A model generated the notes under the pieces. The model was not told where the DNA came from. It did not search any database and was given only the letters and a program-made list of their open reading frames with translations. Positions 16,380-25,070 of a stretch of DNA of 64,000 nucleotides are shown in pieces (the stretch's first letter is position 1; each line of letters opens with the position of its first letter). Source of the DNA: Marinomonas algicola (GTDB lineage Bacteria > Pseudomonadota > Gammaproteobacteria > Pseudomonadales > Marinomonadaceae); NCBI RefSeq assembly GCF_014805825.1, contig NZ_CP061941.1:3534001-3598000 (forward strand), read 5' to 3'. The translations under genes were made by a program, and so were the position numbers.

Positions 16380-18215
16380 ATGCCAGACACTCAACAGTCA
16401 CGTCTCAAAGAGCTGATCGCTAAAGGTAAAGAACAGGGCTATTTAACCTTTTCCGAAGTTAATGATCACCTTCCTGATGACCTTTCTGACCCAGAACAGG
16501 TTGAAGAAATCATTGCCATGATCAATGACATGGGCATTGTGGTTTCTGAATATGCTCCTGATAAAGATAGCCTTATCATGGAAGAAGGTGATTCTACAGA
16601 TGAAGCGGCGGCTGAAGAAGCGGCTGCCGCACTGGCCGCCGTTGAAGGCGATGTTACTCGCACAACAGACCCTGTCCGCATGTACATGCGCGAAATGGGG
16701 ACAGTTGAACTGCTTACCCGAGCAGGAGAAATAGCCATTGCGAAGCGTATCGAAGAAGGTACTCGCGAAGTAATGTCGTCCGTTTCATACTACCCCGGTG
16801 CCGTCGATGTTCTACTTGATGCCTATGCAAAAGTTCAAGAAGAAGAAGGTCGTCTAAGCGATATATTTAGTGGTTTCATTGATGGTGACGGCGAAGAGCC
16901 GATTTTTGATGAGCCCGCTGTAGAAGAAGTTGAGCTCGAATCTGACGATGACGCTGTTGACGATGAAGATTCAGATGACGACGATGAAGAAGAGACAGAA
17001 AGCGGTCCAGATCCAGAAGAGACAGCACGTCGATTCAATGAAATTGAACGTGTTTATGCGGAACTAAACGTCTTACTTGAGACTCGCAACCGTCAAGACC
17101 CTCTAGTAAAAGAAAAGCAAGAAGAATTAAGCATCAACTTTGCACCCATCAAACTTGTGCCAAAAATGTTTGATGAACTTGTGCATCGTGTACGCTCACG
17201 CATGGACAAAGTACGAGACCAAGAGCGTAGTATCATGCACGTTTGCGTTCGTAAATCGCACATGCCAAGAACAGAGTTTTTAAAACGTTTTCCTGGTAAC
17301 GAAACCAATACCGAATGGCTGGCTGAGCAAATCAATTCCGGTGCTCGCTACTCTGAAGGTCTGGTGGAAAATGAAGCTGAGTTTATGCGCAGTCAACGCA
17401 AACTCCGCAATATCGAAAAAGACAGCGGGTTAAGCATCGCTGAGCTAAAAGAAATCAATCGTCGTATTTCTATCGGTGAGACTCGTGCTCGTCGTGCAAA
17501 AAAAGAAATGGTTGAAGCCAACTTACGTTTGGTTATTTCGATTGCTAAAAAATACACTAACCGTGGCTTACAATTCTTAGATCTAATCCAAGAAGGTAAC
17601 ATTGGTTTGATGAAAGCCGTTGATAAATTTGAATACCGTCGCGGTTATAAGTTCTCTACTTACGCTACTTGGTGGATTCGACAAGCCATCACGCGCTCCA
17701 TAGCAGACCAAGCTAGAACAATACGTATCCCCGTTCATATGATTGAAACAATCAATAAGCTGAACCGTATTTCTCGCCAAATGCTGCAAGAGATGGGGCG
17801 TGAAGCCACACCTGAAGAGCTTGCTGTTCGCATGGATATGCCTGAAGACAAAATTCGCAAGGTATTAAAAATCGCGAAAGAACCTATTTCAATGGAAACC
17901 CCTATTGGTGATGATGAAGACTCTCACTTAGGCGACTTTATTGAAGACGATGGGGCTGAATCTCCGATTGACACGGCCACCATTGAAGGTCTACGTGAAG
18001 CAACTACGTCAGTACTTTCAGGCTTAACCGCTCGTGAAGCAAAAGTGCTTAGAATGCGTTTTGGTATCGATATGAATACCGATCACACATTGGAAGAAGT
18101 TGGTAAACAATTTGATGTAACACGAGAACGTATTCGTCAAATTGAAGCGAAAGCACTTCGCAAACTCCGCCACCCTAGCCGCTCTGAACATTTACGCAGC
18201 TTCCTTGACGAATAG
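16380..18215 (+). CDS. rpoD: RNA polymerase housekeeping sigma factor (sigma-70)
   Basis: A 611-aa primary sigma factor. Region 1.1 is at the N-terminus, region 1.2 carries DPVRMYMREMG, and a non-conserved insert contains a very acidic Asp/Glu stretch at about residues 185-210. Region 2 follows (NLRLVISIAKKYTNRG, then LDLIQEGNIGLMKAVDKFEY and FSTYATWWIRQAI). Region 3 is at RTIRIPVHMIETINKL, and region 4 holds the helix-turn-helix that reads the -35 (TLEEVGKQFDVTRERIRQIE). It is last in the macromolecular-synthesis operon and is followed by a strong terminator. Confidence 0.98.
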   Translation: MPDTQQSRLKELIAKGKEQGYLTFSEVNDHLPDDLSDPEQVEEIIAMINDMGIVVSEYAPDKDSLIMEEGDSTDEAAAEEAAAALAAVEGDVTRTTDPVRMYMREMGTVELLTRAGEIAIAKRIEEGTREVMSSVSYYPGAVDVLLDAYAKVQEEEGRLSDIFSGFIDGDGEEPIFDEPAVEEVELESDDDAVDDEDSDDDDEEETESGPDPEETARRFNEIERVYAELNVLLETRNRQDPLVKEKQEELSINFAPIKLVPKMFDELVHRVRSRMDKVRDQERSIMHVCVRKSHMPRTEFLKRFPGNETNTEWLAEQINSGARYSEGLVENEAEFMRSQRKLRNIEKDSGLSIAELKEINRRISIGETRARRAKKEMVEANLRLVISIAKKYTNRGLQFLDLIQEGNIGLMKAVDKFEYRRGYKFSTYATWWIRQAITRSIADQARTIRIPVHMIETINKLNRISRQMLQEMGREATPEELAVRMDMPEDKIRKVLKIAKEPISMETPIGDDEDSHLGDFIEDDGAESPIDTATIEGLREATTSVLSGLTAREAKVLRMRFGIDMNTDHTLEEVGKQFDVTRERIRQIEAKALRKLRHPSRSEHLRSFLDE

Positions 18216-18241
18216 TCAAACTGGGCAATCTGTCTACTATA

Positions 18242-18268
18242 AAAACCGCCTCATGGCGGTTTTTTTTG
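18242..18268 (+). terminator. intrinsic terminator of rpoD
   Basis: AAAACCGCC (18242-18250), a TCAT loop and GGCGGTTTT (18255-18263) are followed by further T to 18268. It ends the rpsU-yqeY-dnaG-rpoD operon. Confidence 0.9.
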
Positions 18269-18528
18269 CTCATCCAGTTGCTCCTACTATCATACATTCA
18301 GTCTATAAATTACAAATAAATAACAAACATTTTTACGCTTTTTACAAAACTGTCATAAACTTATTTCATATTAAATAAGCAAAGTGGTTGAGAGATCCGC
18401 TCTCGCCTGACGGCGGCTTTTATCGAGTTACATAATATGAAGGTCCATTAATTATCTAGAAAAGCACTTGTATTTAACCAGTCTTAGAGGTTGATCAATA
18501 AGAGCAACTTCTACAAGGGAGACGCATT
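18269..18528. other. 260-bp intergenic region before the PhoH gene
   Basis: No gene. The left half is very AT-rich and contains CTGTCAT at 18351-18357, which equals one Pho-box half-site; the neighbouring 11-bp-spaced halves match poorly. A short GC-rich patch (about 18395-18425) can form weak hairpins and is followed by CTTTTA. No convincing -35/-10 pair was found. Confidence 0.5.
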
Positions 18529-19938
18529 ATGGAAAAAATATACGTACTTGATACCAATGTTTTACTGCACGATCCGCTTGCGATATTTGCTTTTGGCGAA
18601 CACAAAGTGGTTATCCCTATGACAGTATTAGAAGAGCTTGATGTCATCAAAGATCGTCGTGATAAAGACGTCAGTAGAGAAGCAAGAGTGGCGATTAATA
18701 CCATTGACAGAATTGTTGGTCATGCCGCCCCCAAAGAGCTTCTGGAAGGCGTCCCTATTAATACTCACCCAAATACCACAAACGCTACAAACACCACACT
18801 ACAAAGCCTTGGCAACCTAGCCATTTACCCTGATCAACAAATTGCTAAAATTGATAATGTGCCTTTTTTAAACAGCAATCACGACCATGCAAACGACAAT
18901 CGTATTATTAATGTGGCTTTGAGCCTACAAGCCACTCAGCCAAGAGATAATGTCTGCTTGGTAACCAAAGACATCAACATGAGAATTAAAGCCAAAGGAT
19001 CAGGCCTAGAGCGCGTTGAAGACTATCGAAAAGATAAGGTGCTCGACGATGTTGATCTTCTAAGCAAAGGTTATACTCATTTTTCTGGCAGCTTTTGGGA
19101 CAGCATAGAAAAGGTTAAAACAGAGCAACATGGTAGGCACACTATCCACCTAATCCCAAAATATGCTATCGATCCATTCTACCCAAATATGTTCATTATC
19201 GACGATATGGACTTTGTCGGCTTTATTTGCAACATTGATGATAAACACATCTACCTTCTTGATATAAATAAACAAAGCTTAATGCATCAAAGCTTTTGGG
19301 GAATCCATCCGCGAAATCTAGAACAGGCGATGGCCTTCTATCTCCTGCGCCATGAAAACTCAGACTTAATGATTATGACAGGACCAGCAGGATCAGGAAA
19401 AACACTATTGGCTTTAGCTTACGCACTGCAAGTTACCATGGAGGAAAAACGGTTTAACAAAATCATTGTCGCTCGCTCTACACCGCCTATGGCGGAGGAC
19501 ATTGGCTTTCTACCAGGCACGGAAGAAGAGAAAATGGCGCCTTGGTTAGCCGCATTTGATGATAATTTAGAGATTTTGCATGGTGCAGATGAGCACTCAT
19601 TCAGCAGCATTGATTATGTAAAACAGAAAGCCAATATTCAATTCAAGTCGTTAAACTTTATGAGGGGCAGGTCTTTTAATAACGCACTTATAATCATTGA
19701 TGAAGCCCAAGGGCTCACACAATTTCAATTAAAATCCATTGTTACTCGTGTCGGCACAAACTCTCGAATTATTGTCCTAGGCAATCTAGCCCAAATAGAT
19801 AATAAATACATAAATCCATTAACATCAGGGCTGACGTACTTAGTTGAAAAATGCAAAGTCTTTAATTACGCCAGTGTTATGCATGTCAATGGCATTGAAA
19901 GGAGCCGTTTAGCAGAATTTGCAGAAGAAAACCTGTAA
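18529..19938 (+). CDS. PIN domain-PhoH family ATPase (PhoH2/YlaK type)
   Basis: A 469-aa fusion of an N-terminal PIN ribonuclease domain (YVLDTNVLLHDP; Asp at residue 5-6 region, further acidic residues in DNRIINVAL and LVTKDINMR) with a C-terminal PhoH P-loop ATPase (Walker A GPAGSGKTLLALA near 285, then DIGFLPGTEEEKM and Walker B LIIIDEAQGLT). PhoH2 proteins of this architecture have been described as RNA helicase/RNases. The real substrate here is unknown. The start is supported by AAGGGAG. It is a single gene with a terminator-like hairpin after it. Confidence 0.9.
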   Translation: MEKIYVLDTNVLLHDPLAIFAFGEHKVVIPMTVLEELDVIKDRRDKDVSREARVAINTIDRIVGHAAPKELLEGVPINTHPNTTNATNTTLQSLGNLAIYPDQQIAKIDNVPFLNSNHDHANDNRIINVALSLQATQPRDNVCLVTKDINMRIKAKGSGLERVEDYRKDKVLDDVDLLSKGYTHFSGSFWDSIEKVKTEQHGRHTIHLIPKYAIDPFYPNMFIIDDMDFVGFICNIDDKHIYLLDINKQSLMHQSFWGIHPRNLEQAMAFYLLRHENSDLMIMTGPAGSGKTLLALAYALQVTMEEKRFNKIIVARSTPPMAEDIGFLPGTEEEKMAPWLAAFDDNLEILHGADEHSFSSIDYVKQKANIQFKSLNFMRGRSFNNALIIIDEAQGLTQFQLKSIVTRVGTNSRIIVLGNLAQIDNKYINPLTSGLTYLVEKCKVFNYASVMHVNGIERSRLAEFAEENL

Positions 19939-19970
19939 GCTTATAAGAACACCTAAAACCATATAATGAA

Positions 19971-20005
19971 AAACCTCTGGGCGAATTCGCTCCAGAGGTT
20001 TATCT
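19971..20005. terminator. hairpin terminator after the PhoH gene
   Basis: AAACCTCTGG (19971-19980) and CCAGAGGTTT (19992-20001) form a 10-bp stem; the loop contains the palindrome GCGAATTCGC. The stem is symmetric, with A-rich sequence on one side and TTTATC on the other, so it may work for both converging transcripts. Confidence 0.65.
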
Positions 20006-20050
20006 AGCAACATGACATTTAGATGGCCAGCATTAGGGCGTACTAACAAT

Positions 20051-20124
20051 TCTAGATATCACTCACACGATTAGATAGCACTCGCTGATTTAGATAGTAC
20101 TAACCGATTTAGATAGTACTCACC
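20051..20124. repeat. 18-19-bp tandem repeat running into the eda 3' end
   Basis: Three clear copies of a unit built on GATTTAGATAGTACTCACC occur at 20069-20086, 20087-20105 and 20106-20124, with a more degenerate fourth copy at 20051-20068. The last copy supplies the stop codon (20109-20111) and final codons of eda, encoding VSTI. Confidence 0.85.
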
Positions 20125-20738
20125 GATTTTGCTAACGCTGTAATTTCATCCCATTTCTGCGCTTTTACTAAATCTTTTGGTACGATCCAAGATCCACCAA
20201 CACACAACACATTAGGTAACGCTAAATAATCACGAAAGTTTTTTTCACCAATGCCGCCAGTTGGGCAAAAACGAATATCAGGCAACGGGCCACCAAAGGC
20301 TTGTAACGCTTTGATACCACCGTTTACTTCAGCAGGGAAAAACTTAAAATGATCGTACCCATACTCCATACCCAATAAAATATCAGAGATAGTTGCTACA
20401 GCGGGTAAGTAAGGTACAGGGTATTCTTTACCCACTGCCAGCAAGTCAGCGGTCATACCTGGGCTAATAATAAACTGAGAGCCTGCTTCAATCGCTTTTA
20501 TATATTGCTCACGACTGCATACTGTTCCCGCGCCCACAATGGCCTCAGGAACCTCTTTACGTAACGCGGTAATTGCCTCTAAAGCGGCGTCTGTACGCAA
20601 CGTCACTTCCAATACTGGAACCCCTCCAGCCACTAACGCCTTTCCCAGTTGAACTGCTTCATCAACACTGTCTACCACAATCACAGGAACAACGGCTGTC
20701 GCGGTCATTACCTGTTCAGAAGTTAAATAAGTCGCCAT
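20109..20738 (-). CDS. eda: KDPG/KHG aldolase
   Basis: A 209-aa Entner-Doudoroff enzyme that cleaves 2-keto-3-deoxy-6-phosphogluconate to pyruvate and glyceraldehyde 3-phosphate through a Schiff base. Visible are VPVIVVDSVDEAVQLGKALVAGGVPVLEVTLRT (catalytic Glu), GAGTVCSREQ, the Schiff-base lysine in HFKFFPAE, and FCPTGGIGEKN. The last residues (AKSVSTI) come from a tandem repeat and differ from the usual tail. It lies 31 bp after zwf on the same strand with its own AGGA, so it is the third gene of glk-zwf-eda. Confidence 0.96.
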   Translation of the reverse strand: MATYLTSEQVMTATAVVPVIVVDSVDEAVQLGKALVAGGVPVLEVTLRTDAALEAITALRKEVPEAIVGAGTVCSREQYIKAIEAGSQFIISPGMTADLLAVGKEYPVPYLPAVATISDILLGMEYGYDHFKFFPAEVNGGIKALQAFGGPLPDIRFCPTGGIGEKNFRDYLALPNVLCVGGSWIVPKDLVKAQKWDEITALAKSVSTI

Positions 20739-20769
20739 ATCATGATCCTAATAAGATGAGTTTGAGTGT

Positions 20770-22248
20770 TTAATAATCATGCCAATTTCTACCGTCTTTT
20801 ATTGGCAGTGCCATCGATGCCGCAGGACCCCAAGAACCAGAAGCATACTCTTTTGGACGCTCGCTGGTTTGTCTCCAAGCCTCCATAATGCCATCCACCC
20901 ATTTCCATGCGGCCTCTACTTCGTCGTAACGCATAAACAAAGTGGCATCATTGCGCATTACATCCAATAGCAAACGCTCATAAGCCTCTGGGCTACGCTT
21001 ATTATTAAACGCTTCCGTTAGACTCAAGTTTAAATCTACAGGCTGAAGATTCATACCTTCACTTGCACCTGGCACCTTATTCATCACTGTTAAGGAAATT
21101 TTTTCTTCAGGTTGAAGACGAATAATTAGCTGATTTCTTTGTAGCTGACGGTTACTCTCATCACTAAAAATACTGTGTGGTACAGCTTTATACTGAATCA
21201 CAATTTCAGAATAACGCTGCCCCAAACGCTTTCCTGTTCTTAAATAAAAGGGTACACCAGCCCAACGCCAGTTATCAATATCCGCTCTCAATGCGACAAA
21301 GGTCTCTGTACGGGACTCCGGTACACTGCCTTCTTCATCGAAGTATCCTTGTACCGATTTACCGTTAACAACACCTTTTGCATATTGACCACGTACCGTT
21401 TTGTTATAGGCATTGGCTCCAGAAATGGGTCTTAATGCTTTTAATACCTTAATTTTTTCATCACGAACCGAATCAGAATCCATTCGGCTAGGAGGCTCCA
21501 TCGCCACTAAGCACAACAGTTGAATGAGGTGGTTTTGCACCATGTCTCGCAAAGCGCCAGCTTTATCGTAATAACCCCAGCGGCCTTCAACGCCAACCGT
21601 TTCCGAAACCGTAATTTGAATATTATCAATATGAGCACTGTCCCATAAAGGCTCAAACAAAGTATTGCCAAAACGAATAGCGAGTAGGTTTTGTACCGTT
21701 TCTTTACCTAAATAATGGTCAATACGGAACACTTGCGGCTCACTGAAATTCTGCATTACTTCAGTATTGATCGCTCTTGAAGAAATTAAATCCCTTCCAA
21801 GCGGCTTCTCTAATACCACACGCATACGTTCTTGATTCAAGCCATGCGTGGCCAAAGATGAACAAATTGAGCCAAATAAATCCGGTGATGTCGCCAAATA
21901 AAACACCACATCGCGATCACTATCGCCTACACCCTTATCATTAAATCGGGCAAAATCAGATGATTCCTGAGCATCAACAGAGACATAATTTAAGCGCTCT
22001 TTGAATCGAGACCAAGTCTCTTCATCATTAATACTTGAAGGAACGAACTCATCCAAGGCAGAACGAACTTTTATTTGATACTCTTCATCTGATATATCAC
22101 GTCGAGATGCCCCAATAATTCTCGTAGTAGGAGCCAACAACCCATCCATATCAAGGTGATATAAAGCTGGCAACAATTTACGCATGGCCAAATCACCGCC
22201 ACCCCCAAAAATTACTACGTCGCAGGCTTTCAAACTGGACTTATTCAT
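20770..22248 (-). CDS. zwf: glucose-6-phosphate 1-dehydrogenase
   Basis: A 492-aa dehydrogenase that oxidises glucose 6-phosphate to 6-phosphogluconolactone and feeds the Entner-Doudoroff and pentose phosphate routes. Features are the coenzyme site VVIFGGGGDLAMRKLLPALY, EKPLGRDL, the catalytic RIDHYLGKE, and GYYDKAGALRDMVQNHL. I place the start at ATG 22248, preceded by GGAG at 7 bases; a TTG 4 codons upstream also opens the frame. The gene lies 44 bp after glk. No pgl (lactonase) or edd is in the window. Confidence 0.96.
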   Translation of the reverse strand: MNKSSLKACDVVIFGGGGDLAMRKLLPALYHLDMDGLLAPTTRIIGASRRDISDEEYQIKVRSALDEFVPSSINDEETWSRFKERLNYVSVDAQESSDFARFNDKGVGDSDRDVVFYLATSPDLFGSICSSLATHGLNQERMRVVLEKPLGRDLISSRAINTEVMQNFSEPQVFRIDHYLGKETVQNLLAIRFGNTLFEPLWDSAHIDNIQITVSETVGVEGRWGYYDKAGALRDMVQNHLIQLLCLVAMEPPSRMDSDSVRDEKIKVLKALRPISGANAYNKTVRGQYAKGVVNGKSVQGYFDEEGSVPESRTETFVALRADIDNWRWAGVPFYLRTGKRLGQRYSEIVIQYKAVPHSIFSDESNRQLQRNQLIIRLQPEEKISLTVMNKVPGASEGMNLQPVDLNLSLTEAFNNKRSPEAYERLLLDVMRNDATLFMRYDEVEAAWKWVDGIMEAWRQTSERPKEYASGSWGPAASMALPIKDGRNWHDY

Positions 22249-22292
22249 TATGTTCTCCAAAAAATTAAGCGTTTACGACAACCCTATTCTTT

Positions 22293-23264
22293 CTATGACG
22301 GCTCAGCAGCCAAATAAGAGGCATAATTTGCGCACCCTATCAAACCTGGGTGCTCAGCCGTTACCACAAAGGTAGGTATTTTACCGACAAAATCAGACAT
22401 ACGCCCTTTATCTCTCATTGCTTGACGAAATCCGCTGAAGCCAAATAGCTCTATATACCTTGGGATAATACCCCCTACAATAAATACACCACCTCGTGAT
22501 TCAACAGACAAAACCAAATCACCAACAACACGGCCTAGGTACACAAAAAACTGCTCTAATGCCGCCAGAGCAAGAGGGTCTTCTTTTTTACTCGCCTCCC
22601 CGATTTCTTCTGCGGTTAAGCGGATGTTTTGGCCATTTTGTTTCGCTAAAGCCTCATAAATATTTTCTAGCCCCATCCCGGATAGCACTCTTTCTGCCGA
22701 TACTCGACGATGACGTTTGCGTAAAAAGTTCAAAATAAAATCTTCTTGAGGAGTGCAACTTGCCACATCAACATGCCCACCCTCTCCAGGTAAAACAATG
22801 TTCGCGTTTTGTTGCGGTACAACACAGGCCACTCCTAAACCAGTGCCCGGCCCAATAACCCAAGCAGGTGCACTTTTATCGATATCATCACCTGTGCCTA
22901 CCTGAATATAATCTTTAGGCGTTAGCACTTCCATTGCATGTCCCATCGCATCGTAGTCATTCAAGAGAGCAACCCGCCTGTTTGCACCAAAGAAAGAGTC
23001 AACCTCTTCTTTAGTAAAGGTCCATGGGTTATTTGAAAACTGAATCACTTTTTGATTAACAGGCCCTGCGATCGCCAATACAACCACTGATATTTCACTT
23101 TCGGACAAAGAGGCGGTTGCTAAATATTTTGCCGCGGCCTCAAAAAAAGAAGCAAACTCTTTACAAGCAAACACGACAATTTCTTGGGGCTGATAGGTAT
23201 TTAAGGGGACAAGTGCAAAACGGGCATTAGTTCCGCCTAAATCCGCAAGTAATGCATGGGACAT
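22293..23264 (-). CDS. glk: glucokinase
   Basis: A 323-aa ROK-independent (E. coli Glk type) glucokinase that phosphorylates free glucose with ATP. Motifs: ALLADLGGTNARFALV (phosphate 1), LLNDYDAMGHAM, VIGPGTGLGVA (phosphate 2), the GEGGHVDVASCTPQED substrate region and GVFIVGGI (adenosine loop). It is first in glk-zwf-eda, so external glucose would flow directly into the Entner-Doudoroff route. A HexR-type palindrome lies 84 bp upstream of its ATG. Confidence 0.95.
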   Translation of the reverse strand: MSHALLADLGGTNARFALVPLNTYQPQEIVVFACKEFASFFEAAAKYLATASLSESEISVVVLAIAGPVNQKVIQFSNNPWTFTKEEVDSFFGANRRVALLNDYDAMGHAMEVLTPKDYIQVGTGDDIDKSAPAWVIGPGTGLGVACVVPQQNANIVLPGEGGHVDVASCTPQEDFILNFLRKRHRRVSAERVLSGMGLENIYEALAKQNGQNIRLTAEEIGEASKKEDPLALAALEQFFVYLGRVVGDLVLSVESRGGVFIVGGIIPRYIELFGFSGFRQAMRDKGRMSDFVGKIPTFVVTAEHPGLIGCANYASYLAAEPS

Positions 23265-23347
23265 AATAAGACCTTGAATAATTTAATGAAATTTTACAAC
23301 AAACAAGACACCAAAAACACTCTTAATTTCTCTTTAAGGCGTATTTT

Positions 23348-23362
23348 TGTAATAAAATTACA
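23348..23362. promoter_or_regulatory. HexR-type operator upstream of glk-zwf-eda
   Basis: TGTAATAAAATTACA matches the published HexR consensus TGTAAT-www-ATTACA exactly. HexR, a RpiR-family repressor released by KDPG, controls zwf, edd, eda, glk and gapA genes in many gammaproteobacteria. The site sits between the GGDEF gene and glk. Assignment is by motif and target genes; no hexR gene is in the window. Confidence 0.75.
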
Positions 23363-23363
23363 G

Positions 23364-24428
23364 TCATCGTATTTTATTTAAAAATTTAAGAACTTTGGTA
23401 GGAACACTTCTTTTTCTATTATTTTTATAACTATAGAGGCGTTCGTCAGCCAGTTTCAGCAGTTGCTTATATGAACCAGGGTTATCTGAGTTCACACTGG
23501 CACCACCAAAACTAATGGTAATAGGAACCAGGTTTGTTTTGTAGCGTAGAGGATTAGACTGTAAATAATCGTGCAAGGTATTAGCGACCTCCAAAGCATG
23601 CTCTATGCTTTTACCGGGCAAAACAAAAACGAATTCATCACCAGCAAAGCGAAAGGCTAAGCCTTGCTTTTGCACGTACTTTAACATTCTTCTAGCAATG
23701 TACTCCAAAACTTCATCGCCGCAGTTGTGCCCTAATGTATCGTTAATGGCCTTAAAAGCATCACAATCGATAAAAACAGCGGTCAGGTCACGACCCGTTT
23801 GCTTAGAACGCGTAAACTCCCTTTCTAGCATCAGCTCTAGTTGACGACGATTAAGTAAGCCGGTAAGAGAGTCACGCGTTGCTAAATATTCTAATTTTTC
23901 CCTTGCGGTAACATTACTTAGGCAAATAGAGATTTTAATCGCTAATTGATCAAGTAAAAACGTATCTTTTGTTGCCGGATTGTAACGATCAACATTCGCA
24001 TCGGCCTGACAAAACAATCCAACCAAAGCACCTTCGATAGTTAAAGGAGAGATGGCTACAGAGCTAACGATATCGCGGTAAGAAGCAGGAATAATTTCCC
24101 TACACGCTTGAATATTTTCATTAATAAGAACGGTTTTATTACCCGCTTTGATGATGTCAATCATGGCACTTCGTCGAGTAAATAAGACCCTATCCTTTAG
24201 GTCTGTGGTTTTTTCTAAACTTTCTATTAAATGAGACAAGGGTGCTTCATTAATTAAATTAACCCATACATAAGGTACATTAAATTGCTTTTGCACTTCT
24301 TTCGTCAACGTTGAAACAAACTGATCACAGCGCCCAATAGATAGAATACAACGCTCAATTTCAAAAAACTTAAGCGCAATACGCTCATTCTCTCTCACGT
24401 TTTCTATCAATTGCTGTATATCATGCAT
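23364..24428 (-). CDS. GAF-like sensor diguanylate cyclase (AGDEF variant)
   Basis: A 354-aa soluble protein. Residues about 25-175 look like a GAF or DUF484-type sensor domain (a hydrophobic VPYVWVNLI strand and the ISPLTIEGALVGLFCQ core). Residues about 185-345 are a GGDEF domain starting YLATRDSLTGLLNRRQLE. The signature loop at 262-266 reads AGDEF; Ala at the first position is a tolerated variant, so cyclase activity making cyclic di-GMP is plausible. There is no RxxD inhibitory site before the loop. It lies upstream of glk but glk has its own operator. A perfect 8-bp inverted repeat is 54 bp before the ATG. Confidence 0.85.
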   Translation of the reverse strand: MHDIQQLIENVRENERIALKFFEIERCILSIGRCDQFVSTLTKEVQKQFNVPYVWVNLINEAPLSHLIESLEKTTDLKDRVLFTRRSAMIDIIKAGNKTVLINENIQACREIIPASYRDIVSSVAISPLTIEGALVGLFCQADANVDRYNPATKDTFLLDQLAIKISICLSNVTAREKLEYLATRDSLTGLLNRRQLELMLEREFTRSKQTGRDLTAVFIDCDAFKAINDTLGHNCGDEVLEYIARRMLKYVQKQGLAFRFAGDEFVFVLPGKSIEHALEVANTLHDYLQSNPLRYKTNLVPITISFGGASVNSDNPGSYKQLLKLADERLYSYKNNRKRSVPTKVLKFLNKIR

Positions 24429-24736
24429 GTATTTAAATCCACGGTTACGAAAGGTAGAAATTGAAACGATCGCATCTACATTAGCGATGATCTTACATCG
24501 CTATTACCAGCCCATCTATCATTTATAGACTACATAATGCCTAAAAGCAGTAAAACCTTCCACTGTCATTCACTTAAAAAGTATGACACTTATTAAAGCA
24601 TAATTTTCATACAAAGCCTGTTAATACTATTCGTTCAATTACGCTCTATGCGAATCTAATCACTCACGTCGAAAACATTAAAGAAATTAGCGGTTTACTC
24701 GATAACATAGTTATATCAATTAATTATGTTGGCCCA
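24429..24736. promoter_or_regulatory. 308-bp divergent region with an 8-bp inverted repeat
   Basis: The region separates the GGDEF gene from the 108-aa gene. TAGCGATG (24482-24489) and CATCGCTA (24496-24503) form a perfect inverted repeat with a 6-bp spacer, shaped like a repressor operator for the GGDEF gene. The rest is AT-rich; I found no other gene or RNA. Confidence 0.5.
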
Positions 24737-25063
24737 ATGGATATTAGAAACATTGTCGAAACCCAGATAACCCATTCTACCCAAAAGGGTAAAGCGGTAT
24801 CTGGCAACCCGCAATTTGCTCTATTAATGAGTCTTTTTTCACAACCTGGGCCGACGTTACAAAACACACCTGACAACTTATCTCATCACGAGGTTCATGC
24901 CATTAACAGACCGATTCGTTTCTCACACACTATCACCTCTAACCCCAGTGCAAATATTGCGTTACTAAAAGCCTTAGGGGAAGAACCCTTAGCTCAAGGT
25001 TTGAGTGAAGCTTACGATGCGGTTAAAAGCATTGAATCATTGCTACCGCCAACTCAAGCCTAA
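24737..25063 (+). CDS. hypothetical protein, 108 aa
   Basis: I do not recognise this gene. It encodes a small soluble protein with no signal peptide or membrane segment. The middle (QFALLMSLFSQPGPTLQNTP) is hydrophobic then Pro-rich; the C-terminal half (NIALLKALGEEPLAQGLSEAYDAVKSIESLLP) is predicted helical by eye. The ribosome binding site is poor. Base composition is like that of the neighbours. It converges on the DUF3080 lipoprotein gene with only 7 bp between stops. A real but lineage-restricted gene is the likeliest reading. Confidence 0.6.
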   Translation: MDIRNIVETQITHSTQKGKAVSGNPQFALLMSLFSQPGPTLQNTPDNLSHHEVHAINRPIRFSHTITSNPSANIALLKALGEEPLAQGLSEAYDAVKSIESLLPPTQA

Positions 25064-25070
25064 AAATAGC

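Noticed and set aside
18142..18378. Open frame across the rpoD end and terminator
   Set aside because: Overlaps conserved rpoD codons in another frame and reads through an intrinsic terminator.
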